Shown here: positions 42,508 through 50,440 of the stretch, one piece after another | How positions within the stretch are numbered: the stretch's first letter is position 1 | Layout: each line of letters begins with the position of its first letter | DNA from: an uncultured Thermoanaerobaculia bacterium | GTDB lineage: Bacteria > Acidobacteriota > Thermoanaerobaculia > Multivoradales > Multivoraceae | Assembly: GCA_951812325.1 (NCBI GenBank) | Contig: OX638294.1 | Span: 4,130,859 to 4,194,858, forward strand | DNA: 64,000 nucleotides | Direction of reading: 5' to 3' | Made by a program: the position numbers and the translations under genes | Notes under the pieces: model-generated | What the model saw: the letters and a program-made list of their open reading frames with translations, nothing else | Database searches by the model: none | What the model was told of the DNA's origin: nothing

Positions 42508-42992
42508 TGGCTTCCACCTGCCGCACCGCCACCGTTGCCGATGCCCCCGCCATCGTGGACCTCGTCAACGATGCCTTCCTCGTCGAGGCGGACACGCTGA
42601 CCGGCGACCGGATCGGGCTCGCGGAGGTGCGGGAACGGCTCGGGCGCGGCTCGTTCCTCGTCTGCGACGCGGAAGCTGGCGGCCTCGCCGGCTGCGTGTA
42701 TGTCGAGGTGCGCCCGGAGACCGGCTATCTCGGCCTGGTGTCGGTCGCGCCGTCGCACCAGAGCCTCGGTCTGGGCCGGGAACTGATGGCGGCGGCCGAG
42801 GCCTGGCTGCGCGCCGCAGGCTGCCGCGTCTGCGAGCTGTGGGTGCTCAGCGTGCGGCCGGAACTGACGGCGTGGTACCGACGGCTCGGCTATCGGGTGG
42901 TGCGTACCGAGCCGTTCGCGGCTGTACGACCGCCCGCGACGCGGACACCGATGCGCCCCTGCTGGTTCGAGGTCATGGAACGCGACCTGTGA
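42507..42992 (+). CDS. GNAT-family N-acetyltransferase
   Basis: A 161-residue soluble enzyme transferring an acetyl group from acetyl-CoA to an unknown amine. Visible motifs: TATVADAPAIVDLVNDAFL at the N-terminus, LGLVSVAPSHQSLGLGRELM with the pyrophosphate-binding Q/R-x-x-G-x-G/A pattern, and LWVLSVRPELTAWYRRLGYRVV. Starts inside the second unit of a 37-bp tandem duplication. It stands alone between divergent and convergent neighbours, so context gives no clue to the substrate. Confidence 0.88.
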   Translation: MASTCRTATVADAPAIVDLVNDAFLVEADTLTGDRIGLAEVRERLGRGSFLVCDAEAGGLAGCVYVEVRPETGYLGLVSVAPSHQSLGLGRELMAAAEAWLRAAGCRVCELWVLSVRPELTAWYRRLGYRVVRTEPFAAVRPPATRTPMRPCWFEVMERDL

Positions 42993-43045
42993 CCGCGGTG
43001 AAGCGGGCCGCCCTCCAGCTGCAGTTCCGCCCTGCTGTGAGCGCC

Positions 43046-44488
43046 TCATGCCGGTTCCACGGCCTCGGCTGCGGCCTCGACCGGTAACGCGCCGCTGCCC
43101 GCCCGGTCGCCTGGTTGCGGCGCGCCTTCGCCGCTCGTGCGGATTGCGGTGCGGAGGCCCAGGGTCAACCACAGGAGCGCGATGCAGGCCGAGATCACGG
43201 TGCCCGCCAGCGACGAGTACCAGACCCACTCGACGGGCCAGCGCAGCCAGAAGGTCACCGCCCAGGCGAGCGGCGCGCTGATCAGGATGACCCGCAGCAG
43301 GGACAGCCAGAGTTCCGGGGAGCCGCGGCCCAGACCCTGCAGGGCGCGTCCGGTCAGGATCGACACGCCGATGAAGGGATAGGCGAACACGACCACCCGC
43401 AGGTAGTCGACGCCCAGGCTGCGGATGGCCGGGCTGTCCGTGAAGAAGGCGACGAGGGCGGGCGCCAGCACGTGGAAGGCTGCGGCGATCGCCAGGCTGA
43501 GCAGGATCGTCCACGCCATCGCATAGCGGACGATGCCTCGCAGCAGGTCGCCCCGTCGGGCGCCGTGGAACATGCCGACCAGGGTGACCAGCCCGGACGC
43601 CACGGCGACCTGGGGAAGGATGACGACGTGGTCGAGCCGGCTGCCGATCTGGAGGGCGGCCACCGCGTCGGGCGTGTACTCGACGAGAATGCGGTTCAGC
43701 ACGCCGCCGCCCACCGACATGACCAGGAAGGAGAGTGACGCCGGCAGGCCGATGACGCAGATGCTGCGCGCGATGGCGGGGTCGTAGCGGAAGTTGCGGA
43801 GGTTGAAGCGGACGTAGGAGAGCCTGGCGACGAACAGAAGATGGATGAAGGCCAGGGCGGCCGCCGCCTGACTGACGATCGTGGCCAGGGCGGCCCCGGC
43901 AACGCCCATGCCGAAGGTGAAGATGAACAGGGGATCGAGGCCGATGTTGAGCAGCGTCGCCGCGCCCTGGATGATGACCGGCGTCTTCACGTTGCCTTCG
44001 CCGGAGAGGATCGAGCGGAAGAAGATCGCCAGCACCATGAAGGGGTAGCCCCAGGCGAGCACGCGGAAGTAGCTCCAGGCCTGGGGCACGAGTTCAGCGG
44101 GCACGCCGAGGGCGTGGAGCAGTGGAACGCCGAAGACGATCGCGGAACCCGTCGTCAGCGCAGCGACCGCGGCGCCGAGCAGGACGGCGTGTTCGGCCGC
44201 GCGGTCGGCGCGCAGGCGGTCGCGGGCGCCGACCGCCTGGGCGATGACCGCGGTGATTCCGGTGCCGAGCCCGAAGGTCAGCCCCATCGCCAGGAACACG
44301 AGCGGCATGTTGAAGGCGAGGGCCGTCAACGCCTCCGGGCTCACGCGGCCGACGAAGAACATGTCGACGATCATGTAGAGCGTCTGGATCGACATGCCGA
44401 TCAGGATCGGGATGGCCAGCATCCAGAGGGCGCGCCGCGGGCTCGCGACGAAACGGTCGAGGCGGTCGGCCCCGGGTCGCTCCTGCAT
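43046..44488 (-). CDS. MATE-family multidrug/cation antiporter
   Basis: A 480-residue inner-membrane exporter with 12 predicted membrane segments in two similar halves. Typical MATE stretches are LWMLAIPILIGMSIQTLYMIVDMFFVGR (core TLYMIVDMFFVG), GTGITAVIAQAVGARD, FRSILSGEGNVKTPVIIQG, LNIGLDPLFIF and FRALQGLG-like GRALQGLGRGSPELW. It would expel organic cations or drugs using a sodium or proton gradient. The C-terminal tail is hydrophilic and acidic. It is convergent with the GNAT gene and divergent from the haem/propeller gene. Confidence 0.92.
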   Translation of the reverse strand: MQERPGADRLDRFVASPRRALWMLAIPILIGMSIQTLYMIVDMFFVGRVSPEALTALAFNMPLVFLAMGLTFGLGTGITAVIAQAVGARDRLRADRAAEHAVLLGAAVAALTTGSAIVFGVPLLHALGVPAELVPQAWSYFRVLAWGYPFMVLAIFFRSILSGEGNVKTPVIIQGAATLLNIGLDPLFIFTFGMGVAGAALATIVSQAAAALAFIHLLFVARLSYVRFNLRNFRYDPAIARSICVIGLPASLSFLVMSVGGGVLNRILVEYTPDAVAALQIGSRLDHVVILPQVAVASGLVTLVGMFHGARRGDLLRGIVRYAMAWTILLSLAIAAAFHVLAPALVAFFTDSPAIRSLGVDYLRVVVFAYPFIGVSILTGRALQGLGRGSPELWLSLLRVILISAPLAWAVTFWLRWPVEWVWYSSLAGTVISACIALLWLTLGLRTAIRTSGEGAPQPGDRAGSGALPVEAAAEAVEPA

Positions 44489-44714
44489 CGGCGGAGGTTA
44501 CCGCGCCGAACGGACCGGCGCAGGTGGGGCGGCATGCCGGCGGCCCCGCCGTTGCTGCCGGCCGTGAGGATGCGCCGCCGGTTCGCGGCCCGGATGCGCA
44601 GGGCGCCATGGCTCGGCTATCCGGCCTCGATGATCAACCACCGGGGTTGGCGCACCCTGTGCTGCGGCGGGTCTGCGTCTGGTGGACGGTCAAGCGGACC
44701 TGGCGGTGTTGCTG

Positions 44715-44720
44715 TATAGT
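44715..44720 (+). promoter_or_regulatory. Possible -10 element
   Basis: TATAGT stands out in GC-rich DNA 50 bases before the start codon of the haem/propeller gene. A matching -35 is weak, so this is tentative. Confidence 0.35.
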
Positions 44721-44769
44721 ACCGGCCCAGCTTTACCCCAAGCCATTCAACGCAGGCCCAGGAGGTCCC

Positions 44770-46509
44770 ATGTATCGACCCGGTCCGTCTCCGACGCTGG
44801 TCACGCTCGCTAGCCTCGCAGTTCTCGCGCTCGCCGCTTCGGCGACTGCCGCGGCTGCGCCGAACAACGCGCTCGACGCGCCGCTCACCGTCTATTCCGG
44901 CGCCATCGTCGGCAACGACGGCCAGCCGCTGCGCGGCGCCACCGTGTCGCTGTTCTCGACCGACGAACAGCGCAGCGTCTCGGTCTACAGCCAGCCGGAC
45001 GGCGCCTACAAGCTGCCGGCCGTTCCCTCCGGCAAGTACAAGCTCCGTGTCCGCCTGATGGGCTGGCTCGACGAGTGGAAGGACCTCAAGGAAACGACCG
45101 AGCCGACCCCGATTCAGGTTCGCCTGCGCAAGGCGGAGGGTTGGGCCCTGCAGTCGCAGCGTCCCGCTCACAACCTGATGAACATGATGGAGTGGGAAGA
45201 CGAGAAGGACGCGCTGAACTTCCGCATGATGTGCGCCTACTGCCACCAGGTCGGGACGGTCGGTTTCCGTTCGCCCGAGGAGCCGGTGGACTGGGAGGTC
45301 ATGCTCACGCGGATGGACGGTTTCCAGGGTCTGTACAAGCACACCCAGGACGTCCTGGTCGACAAGATCGTCGACATCTACGGCCGTGAGGCCGAGGAAG
45401 AGTGGCCGGACTTCGTGCCGCCGGAACCGCCCAAGGGCGAGGCGCTCAAGGGCGAGGTTCGCGAGTGGCTGATGGGCGACCAGGCCGGCGCCGTGATCCA
45501 CGACCTCGAACTCGGCGACGACGGCCTCGTCTACACCGTCGACATGGCCCAGGACGTGATCGAGACGCTCGATCCGGCGACCGGCGAGCGCGCGTTCTAC
45601 ACCGTGCCCGGCGGCAAGGACTACCTGTCGCCGTCCAGCATCACGACCGGTATCCACTCGATCGAGAAGGCCGAGGACGGCAACATGTGGGTCACCCTGG
45701 CCTACTCGGGCCAGATGGGCGAGTTCGATGTCGAGACGAAGGAATGGCGGCTCGGCCCCGGCCGTGCCGCGCCGCGTCCGCGCGGCGGCTATCCGCATAC
45801 GCTCCGGTTCGCCCCCGACGGCATCCTCTGGTGGACCGACGCGGGGAGCCCGAGCGGCGTCGGCGTGCTCTCGCTGGACCCCGAGACCTGGGATGGCGAG
45901 CGCTGGGAAGTCACGGAGTACAAGCTGCCGACGGCCGACCAGGTCCGCGGCGGCGGCGCCCGCGGCGAGTCGCGCGGCGTGACCCCCTACGGCATTGACG
46001 TGGCGCCGAACGGCCACGTGTTCTACAGCAAGCTGAACGGTCAACGGGTCGGGCGCATCCGTCCGGAGCTCGACGCCGACGATCCCGAACAGGTCGTCGA
46101 GTGGAAGCCGCCGGTGCACGGTCCGCGCCGCCTGCACGTGGCCCCCGACGGCATCGTCTGGGTGCCGGGCTGGGCCTCGGGCGACATCGCCTCGTTCAAC
46201 GAGGAAACGGAAGAGTGGAAGGTCTACGACCTGCCGCACGGCCCGAACTCGATGCCGTACGCGCTGAACATCAACCCGACCAACGGCGAGATCTGGATCA
46301 CCGGAACGGGCACGGACTCGATGCTGCGCTTCGATCCGAAGACGGAGGAGTTCGTCGAGTACCGGATGCCGATGCAGGTCACCTACACCCGCGAGATCGA
46401 GTTCGACGAGGCCGGCAACGCATGGACCACGAACTCGAACGCTCCGTCGCGTCACGCCGAGCACCGTCAGGGCTCGGTGCTGATGATCTCGGCGGGCGGC
46501 GGCGAGTAG
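44770..46509 (+). CDS. Secreted c-type haem protein with carboxypeptidase-regulatory and Vgb-like propeller domains
   Basis: A 579-residue exported protein: signal peptide (residues 1-34), a carboxypeptidase-regulatory-like beta-sandwich (about 40-120: YSGAIVGNDGQPLRGATVSL), one haem c motif CAYCH (Cys155-His159), then a beta-propeller (about 235-570) made of repeats such as IHSIEKAEDGNMWVTLAYSG and PHTLRFAPDGILWWTDAGSP. The propeller resembles virginiamycin B lyase/NHL-like domains. Similar architectures are seen in soil bacteria as putative quinoprotein- or lyase-like secreted enzymes, but no activity can be stated. An AGGAGGT site lies six bases before the ATG. Confidence 0.82.
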   Translation: MYRPGPSPTLVTLASLAVLALAASATAAAAPNNALDAPLTVYSGAIVGNDGQPLRGATVSLFSTDEQRSVSVYSQPDGAYKLPAVPSGKYKLRVRLMGWLDEWKDLKETTEPTPIQVRLRKAEGWALQSQRPAHNLMNMMEWEDEKDALNFRMMCAYCHQVGTVGFRSPEEPVDWEVMLTRMDGFQGLYKHTQDVLVDKIVDIYGREAEEEWPDFVPPEPPKGEALKGEVREWLMGDQAGAVIHDLELGDDGLVYTVDMAQDVIETLDPATGERAFYTVPGGKDYLSPSSITTGIHSIEKAEDGNMWVTLAYSGQMGEFDVETKEWRLGPGRAAPRPRGGYPHTLRFAPDGILWWTDAGSPSGVGVLSLDPETWDGERWEVTEYKLPTADQVRGGGARGESRGVTPYGIDVAPNGHVFYSKLNGQRVGRIRPELDADDPEQVVEWKPPVHGPRRLHVAPDGIVWVPGWASGDIASFNEETEEWKVYDLPHGPNSMPYALNINPTNGEIWITGTGTDSMLRFDPKTEEFVEYRMPMQVTYTREIEFDEAGNAWTTNSNAPSRHAEHRQGSVLMISAGGGE

Positions 46510-46791
46510 TCGCCTCCCCCGGAACCGGTCTGCCGAGCACTCTCGGCAGGCCCTCCGCAGTTTGGCGGCCGGTCCTTTCGGGGCCGGCCGCGCGAACCAG
46601 GCCGTTGTTCCTGCCGGGATTGCCCGCTCTTCCCGCTACCGGCGGTTCTCCGGCGCGGCCGGCGCCATTCCTCACGCTCCGCGGCCGTGGCGCCGTCGCT
46701 CCGGCGACCCTCGCCCCGGTCCGCCTGAGCCACCCTCAGGTGCGAGGCCCTCGTGCGCGCCGCTGCGCGGCGACGCAGCGGCGCGAAACCG
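46510..46791. other. Intergenic region with terminator-like hairpin
   Basis: About 280 bases between convergent genes. Twenty bases after the propeller gene stop there is a perfect 8-base-pair hairpin (CTGCCGAG-CACT-CTCGGCAG, 46530-46549) without a T-run. The rest shows nothing recognisable. Confidence 0.5.
46530..46549 (+). terminator. Terminator-like hairpin
   Basis: Perfect 8-base-pair stem with a CACT loop shortly after the stop at 46509. The lack of a T-run makes intrinsic termination uncertain. Confidence 0.5.
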
Positions 46792-49700
46792 TCAGTCGTA
46801 GTGGATGGCGGGAATGCGCCCGGAGGAGTCCCAGGCGTCACGGAGGGAGATGGTCGTGCCGTATCCCGTTACCGCGCACTGGTTGTCCGTGCGGTTCGCG
46901 GGGTATGCACAATGCACAAGGCGGTCCGCGGCGGCGCCGGGATCACGGAACACGTCTCTCCCGAAGCCGGTGATCGCGACCCATTCGTCGCCGGCGCCGC
47001 GGTGGACCACGCGGGCGACGGAGCGCAGATCGGAGGCGACGGCGAGGTCGAACCACCAATGGCCGTTGATGCTTCTGCCGTCCAGCACCTTGACCAGAGC
47101 CTCGGGATTCCCGGAGTCGAACAGCCAGTACAGGACGCCCTGGTCCGATGACCACCCGGAACGGCCTGTGGTCGTCGCGTCGTTCGCTCTGGCACTGAAG
47201 TCGACGCCGAACTGCGAGCCCTGGAGGGTTGCCGGCTCCGTGGCGTCCGCGCTCACGCCGAATCCGATCCTGCTGCCGATGCTGCTGACCGGCCTTGGCG
47301 CGGTCACGGCCGCGGAGTCGCTGTCCGAGTAGAGGCCGCGGCGGGTTGGGCGCACCACCTGGAGACTGCCTGCCTCTGTCTGGTTTCCGTGGGAGGAAGC
47401 GGTGGACGCCTCGAAGTACTTCGGCGGAATGCGCCCGGAGGGATCCCAGGCGTCACGGAGGGAAATGGTCGTGCCGTATCCCCGGAACGCGCATTGGTTG
47501 TCCGCTCGGTTCGCGGGGTATGCACAGTGCACGAGACGATTCGCTGCGTCGCCCGGATCACGGAACACGTCTCTCCCGAAGCCGGTGATCGCCACCCATT
47601 CGTCGCCGGTTTCGCGGTGGGCCACGCGGGCAACCGAGGGTAGATCGGAAGCGACGGCGAGGTCGAACCACCAATGGCCGTTGATGCTTCTGCCGTCCAG
47701 CACCTTCGCCAGAGCCTCCGGATTCCCGGAGTCGAACAGCCAGTACAGGACGCCCTGGTCCGACGACCACCCGGCGGGTTTGCCGACGGTCTCGGCGTCG
47801 TTCGCCGTGGCGCTGAAGTCGACGTCGAACCGGGCGGCCTGGAGGGTCCCCGGTTCCCGGCTTGGCATGGTCACGGCGACGGAGTCGCTGTCCGCATGGA
47901 GGTCGCCGCGGGTTGCGCGCACGACGAAGAGGTAGCGGCCGCCAGGTTGGAGATCGTCGACGTACGCTTCTTCCGCGTTCGCCGGCCTTGTCGCGGCTTC
48001 CTCCCAGTCGTCGCCCTCTAGCTGCTTCCTGACCACGAAGCGATCCTCGTCGTCCGAGCGGTCCGTCCAGACCACATGAACGGTTGTGGTGTTGGTCGGG
48101 GTGACGCGCAGGCCGGTCGGCGGCGAAGGCGCTGGTTCACCGCGTGGCATGGTCACGGCGACGGAGTCGCTGTCCGCCTGGAGGTCGCCGTGGAGTGCAC
48201 GCACGAAGAAACGGTATTGGCCGCCCGGTTGGAGGCCGTAGACCCAGGCTTCTTCCGCGTTCGCCGGCCTTGTCGCGGCTTCCTCCCAGTCGTCGCCCTC
48301 GAGCCGCGTCCAGACCTGGAAGCCGTCCTCGTCGTCCGAGCGGTCCGTCCAGACCACATGAACGGTTGTGGTGTTGGTCGGGGTGACGCGCAGGCCGGTC
48401 GGCGGCGAAGGCGCTGGTTCACCGCGTGGCATGGTCACGGCGACGGAGTCGCTGTCCGCCTGGAGGTCGCCGCGGAGTGCACGCACGAAGAAACGGTATT
48501 GGCCGCCCGGTTGGAGGCCGTAGACCCAGGCTTCCTCCGCGTTCGCCGGCCTTGTCGCGGCTTCCTCCCAGTCGTCGCCCTCGAGCCGCGTCCAGACCTG
48601 GAAGCCGTCCTCGTTGCCCGAGCGGTCCGTCCAGACCACGTGAACGGTCTTGCTGCCGGTCGGGGTGGCGCGCAGGCCGGTCGGCGCCGTCAGCGCCGTC
48701 GGCGGCAGGCCGCCCGCCGTGGCCGGATAGACCTGCTCGAGAATCTCCTGGTCGTCCGACGACAGGCGGGCGCCGCGGCCGTCGCCGTGATGGACACCCC
48801 GCATCAGCGCCTCGTCCTCCGCCGGCGTGTCGCAGTCGCCGGCGGCGCCGCCTTTGCAGGGGTGGCCGAAGCCCAGCGAATGCCCCAGCTCGTGGCCAAG
48901 CAGCTCTTCAATGTAGGTGCGTATTCGTTCCTCGTTGCCGCCGAACAGGAACGTCAGTTGAAGGCCGAGGCCTCGCCGCGTGTAGATGTCGGCCTGGGCT
49001 ATCCGCACGTCGCTGACGTTGGCGTACGGCGGAGGCCTCGGGACCGGCGGGTCGTCGCACCAGGTCCAGACGTCTGCCCACCCGATCGTGCCGCCTTCCG
49101 GTTCCAGCGCCCCCCGCAGGTTGAAGGGATCATCGAACATGAAGAGGTTCCGACCGTCCCGGTACCCACTGGCCTCGGGCGGTACCGGGTTCGGGCGGTA
49201 CCGAAGATCGACTCCGCTCGACGGGTCGTTGTTCCAGGCCGACATCGCGTTGCTCACGGCAGCCTGGGTGGACGCTTCGCTCAGGCCGGGTTGCCCGCCC
49301 TGCTGAATTCCGAAGTCAACGCTCTCCCCGCGCTCGAACTCGACCCAGCGGATCGTCCAGTTCGGGTATGTGCAACTTCCTCGGGTACGCAGAAACTCGT
49401 ACGGCTGGCGGACCGCCGTCGGGCCGCGCACGACCTCGCGCTCGGGCACGAAGTAGTCCGCGGCGCGCCGCGCGCCTGCCGCCCGTTCGCGGATCCAGCT
49501 GCGGAACCGACCGCCGTCCCGTAGCCCGACCACGGTCTCGGCGCCCGCGTCCGGTCCGGTCTCGATGATGTCGTGGCGGAGCGACGGTTCCCGCTCCAGC
49601 AGAACGCCGCCCTCCACCGGGACCTCGAAGAAGATGCCCAGACCGAACTCGACGACGCGGTAGAACGCCCACGCGCCGTCCTCGCCGGCGTCCTGCCCGG

Positions 49701-50166
49701 CCAGGAACAGGAGCACGCGCTCACCGTCCTGCAGCATCGGCAGGCCCGGGATGCGCATCGCCAGGCCGTCGGGTCGGGCGCCGCCAGGCTGCCGGACGAC
49801 AATCGTGCTGTCCGCTACGAAGCCCTTGAGGACTTCTTCCACCGCGACGGTGAAGTCGGTCGCCGGCATGGGCAGACCATCAGGCGCGGCTGCCGCGGAC
49901 AGCACCCTGCCGAAGACGATTGTCCCGGTCCGATCGACCATCGACTCGTCGCTGGGCATGATGTAGGTGAGGGCCGCCGCAGGTTGCGCGGCCGCCAGCA
50001 ACGCAGCCAGCAGTACGGCGACGACCGCGCCAACTCGACGCGGGGTCGGGTGGGCAGGAGGCCGCTCGCCTGTCGGGTGCTCGTTGGCGGGGACATGTCG
50101 AACACCCTTCTGGCGACGGGCGGCGGGGAACTCGATTCTTCGCCGGTCGAGCGACAGGGTCTCCAT
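46792..50166 (-). CDS. Secreted metzincin-type metalloprotease with FN3 repeats and duplicated C-terminal module
   Basis: About 1124 residues. After a long N-terminal leader comes a signal segment (VGAVVAVLLAALLAAAQPAA), then a region of unknown type (about 70-330) and a zinc protease domain with GHELGHSLGFGHPC, the full HExxHxxGxxH metzincin motif (His425). Three nearly identical fibronectin type III domains (about 490-770, 94 residues each) follow, then two copies of a C-terminal module built around KVLDGRSINGHWWFDLAVAS (about 775-905 and 985-1124). The start is uncertain: ATG 50166 or 50256, both leaving a leader longer than usual before the signal. It probably degrades extracellular protein. 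Related modules occur in the next gene. Confidence 0.82.
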   Translation of the reverse strand: METLSLDRRRIEFPAARRQKGVRHVPANEHPTGERPPAHPTPRRVGAVVAVLLAALLAAAQPAAALTYIMPSDESMVDRTGTIVFGRVLSAAAAPDGLPMPATDFTVAVEEVLKGFVADSTIVVRQPGGARPDGLAMRIPGLPMLQDGERVLLFLAGQDAGEDGAWAFYRVVEFGLGIFFEVPVEGGVLLEREPSLRHDIIETGPDAGAETVVGLRDGGRFRSWIRERAAGARRAADYFVPEREVVRGPTAVRQPYEFLRTRGSCTYPNWTIRWVEFERGESVDFGIQQGGQPGLSEASTQAAVSNAMSAWNNDPSSGVDLRYRPNPVPPEASGYRDGRNLFMFDDPFNLRGALEPEGGTIGWADVWTWCDDPPVPRPPPYANVSDVRIAQADIYTRRGLGLQLTFLFGGNEERIRTYIEELLGHELGHSLGFGHPCKGGAAGDCDTPAEDEALMRGVHHGDGRGARLSSDDQEILEQVYPATAGGLPPTALTAPTGLRATPTGSKTVHVVWTDRSGNEDGFQVWTRLEGDDWEEAATRPANAEEAWVYGLQPGGQYRFFVRALRGDLQADSDSVAVTMPRGEPAPSPPTGLRVTPTNTTTVHVVWTDRSDDEDGFQVWTRLEGDDWEEAATRPANAEEAWVYGLQPGGQYRFFVRALHGDLQADSDSVAVTMPRGEPAPSPPTGLRVTPTNTTTVHVVWTDRSDDEDRFVVRKQLEGDDWEEAATRPANAEEAYVDDLQPGGRYLFVVRATRGDLHADSDSVAVTMPSREPGTLQAARFDVDFSATANDAETVGKPAGWSSDQGVLYWLFDSGNPEALAKVLDGRSINGHWWFDLAVASDLPSVARVAHRETGDEWVAITGFGRDVFRDPGDAANRLVHCAYPANRADNQCAFRGYGTTISLRDAWDPSGRIPPKYFEASTASSHGNQTEAGSLQVVRPTRRGLYSDSDSAAVTAPRPVSSIGSRIGFGVSADATEPATLQGSQFGVDFSARANDATTTGRSGWSSDQGVLYWLFDSGNPEALVKVLDGRSINGHWWFDLAVASDLRSVARVVHRGAGDEWVAITGFGRDVFRDPGAAADRLVHCAYPANRTDNQCAVTGYGTTISLRDAWDSSGRIPAIHYD
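46808..47790. repeat. Two long direct repeats encoding the C-terminal modules
   Basis: About 350-370 bases at 46808-47160 recur at about 47425-47785 with high identity, for example GGAATGCGCCCGGAGG at both left ends. They encode the two C-terminal modules of the metalloprotease. Confidence 0.8.
47850..48690. repeat. Three 282-bp tandem repeats encoding FN3 domains
   Basis: Units of 282 bases (94 codons); for example GGTTCACCGCGTGGCATGG recurs at an exact spacing of 282 (about 48133 and 48415). The second and third units are almost identical; the first is more diverged. Confidence 0.85.
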
Positions 50167-50210
50167 CGGGTTCGGGTGGATCGGCTGCAAAGGGCTCAGG
50201 TCTCGTTGCG

Positions 50211-50300
50211 GCGCTTCATCGGTGTGCTTCGCTGGTGCTCCGTTGGTGCGCTTCACTGGCGGACTTCACCGGTGCGCTCCACCGGTGCGCTTCACCGGTG
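50211..50300. repeat. Short degenerate tandem repeats
   Basis: Variants of CTTCACCGGTGCGCTC (period about 15) run through the region where the metalloprotease gene begins. Each contains ACCGGT. They make the choice of start codon for that gene harder. Confidence 0.65.
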
Positions 50301-50440
50301 GTCCTGTTCCGGCGGAGTTCGCGCGGGTCCCGCGTGGGATGCCGGCGCCTCTCCGCGGGACCACGGCAGATGTTGACAGAAGGGATCGGTACTGCGCAAA
50401 CCGAAGCCTCGCTTGCAGATCGTGCAGGGGCGTGCCCAAC

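Noticed and set aside
47850..48690. Tandem repeats as a CRISPR or non-coding array
   Set aside because: Units of 282 bases are in frame and encode FN3 domains.
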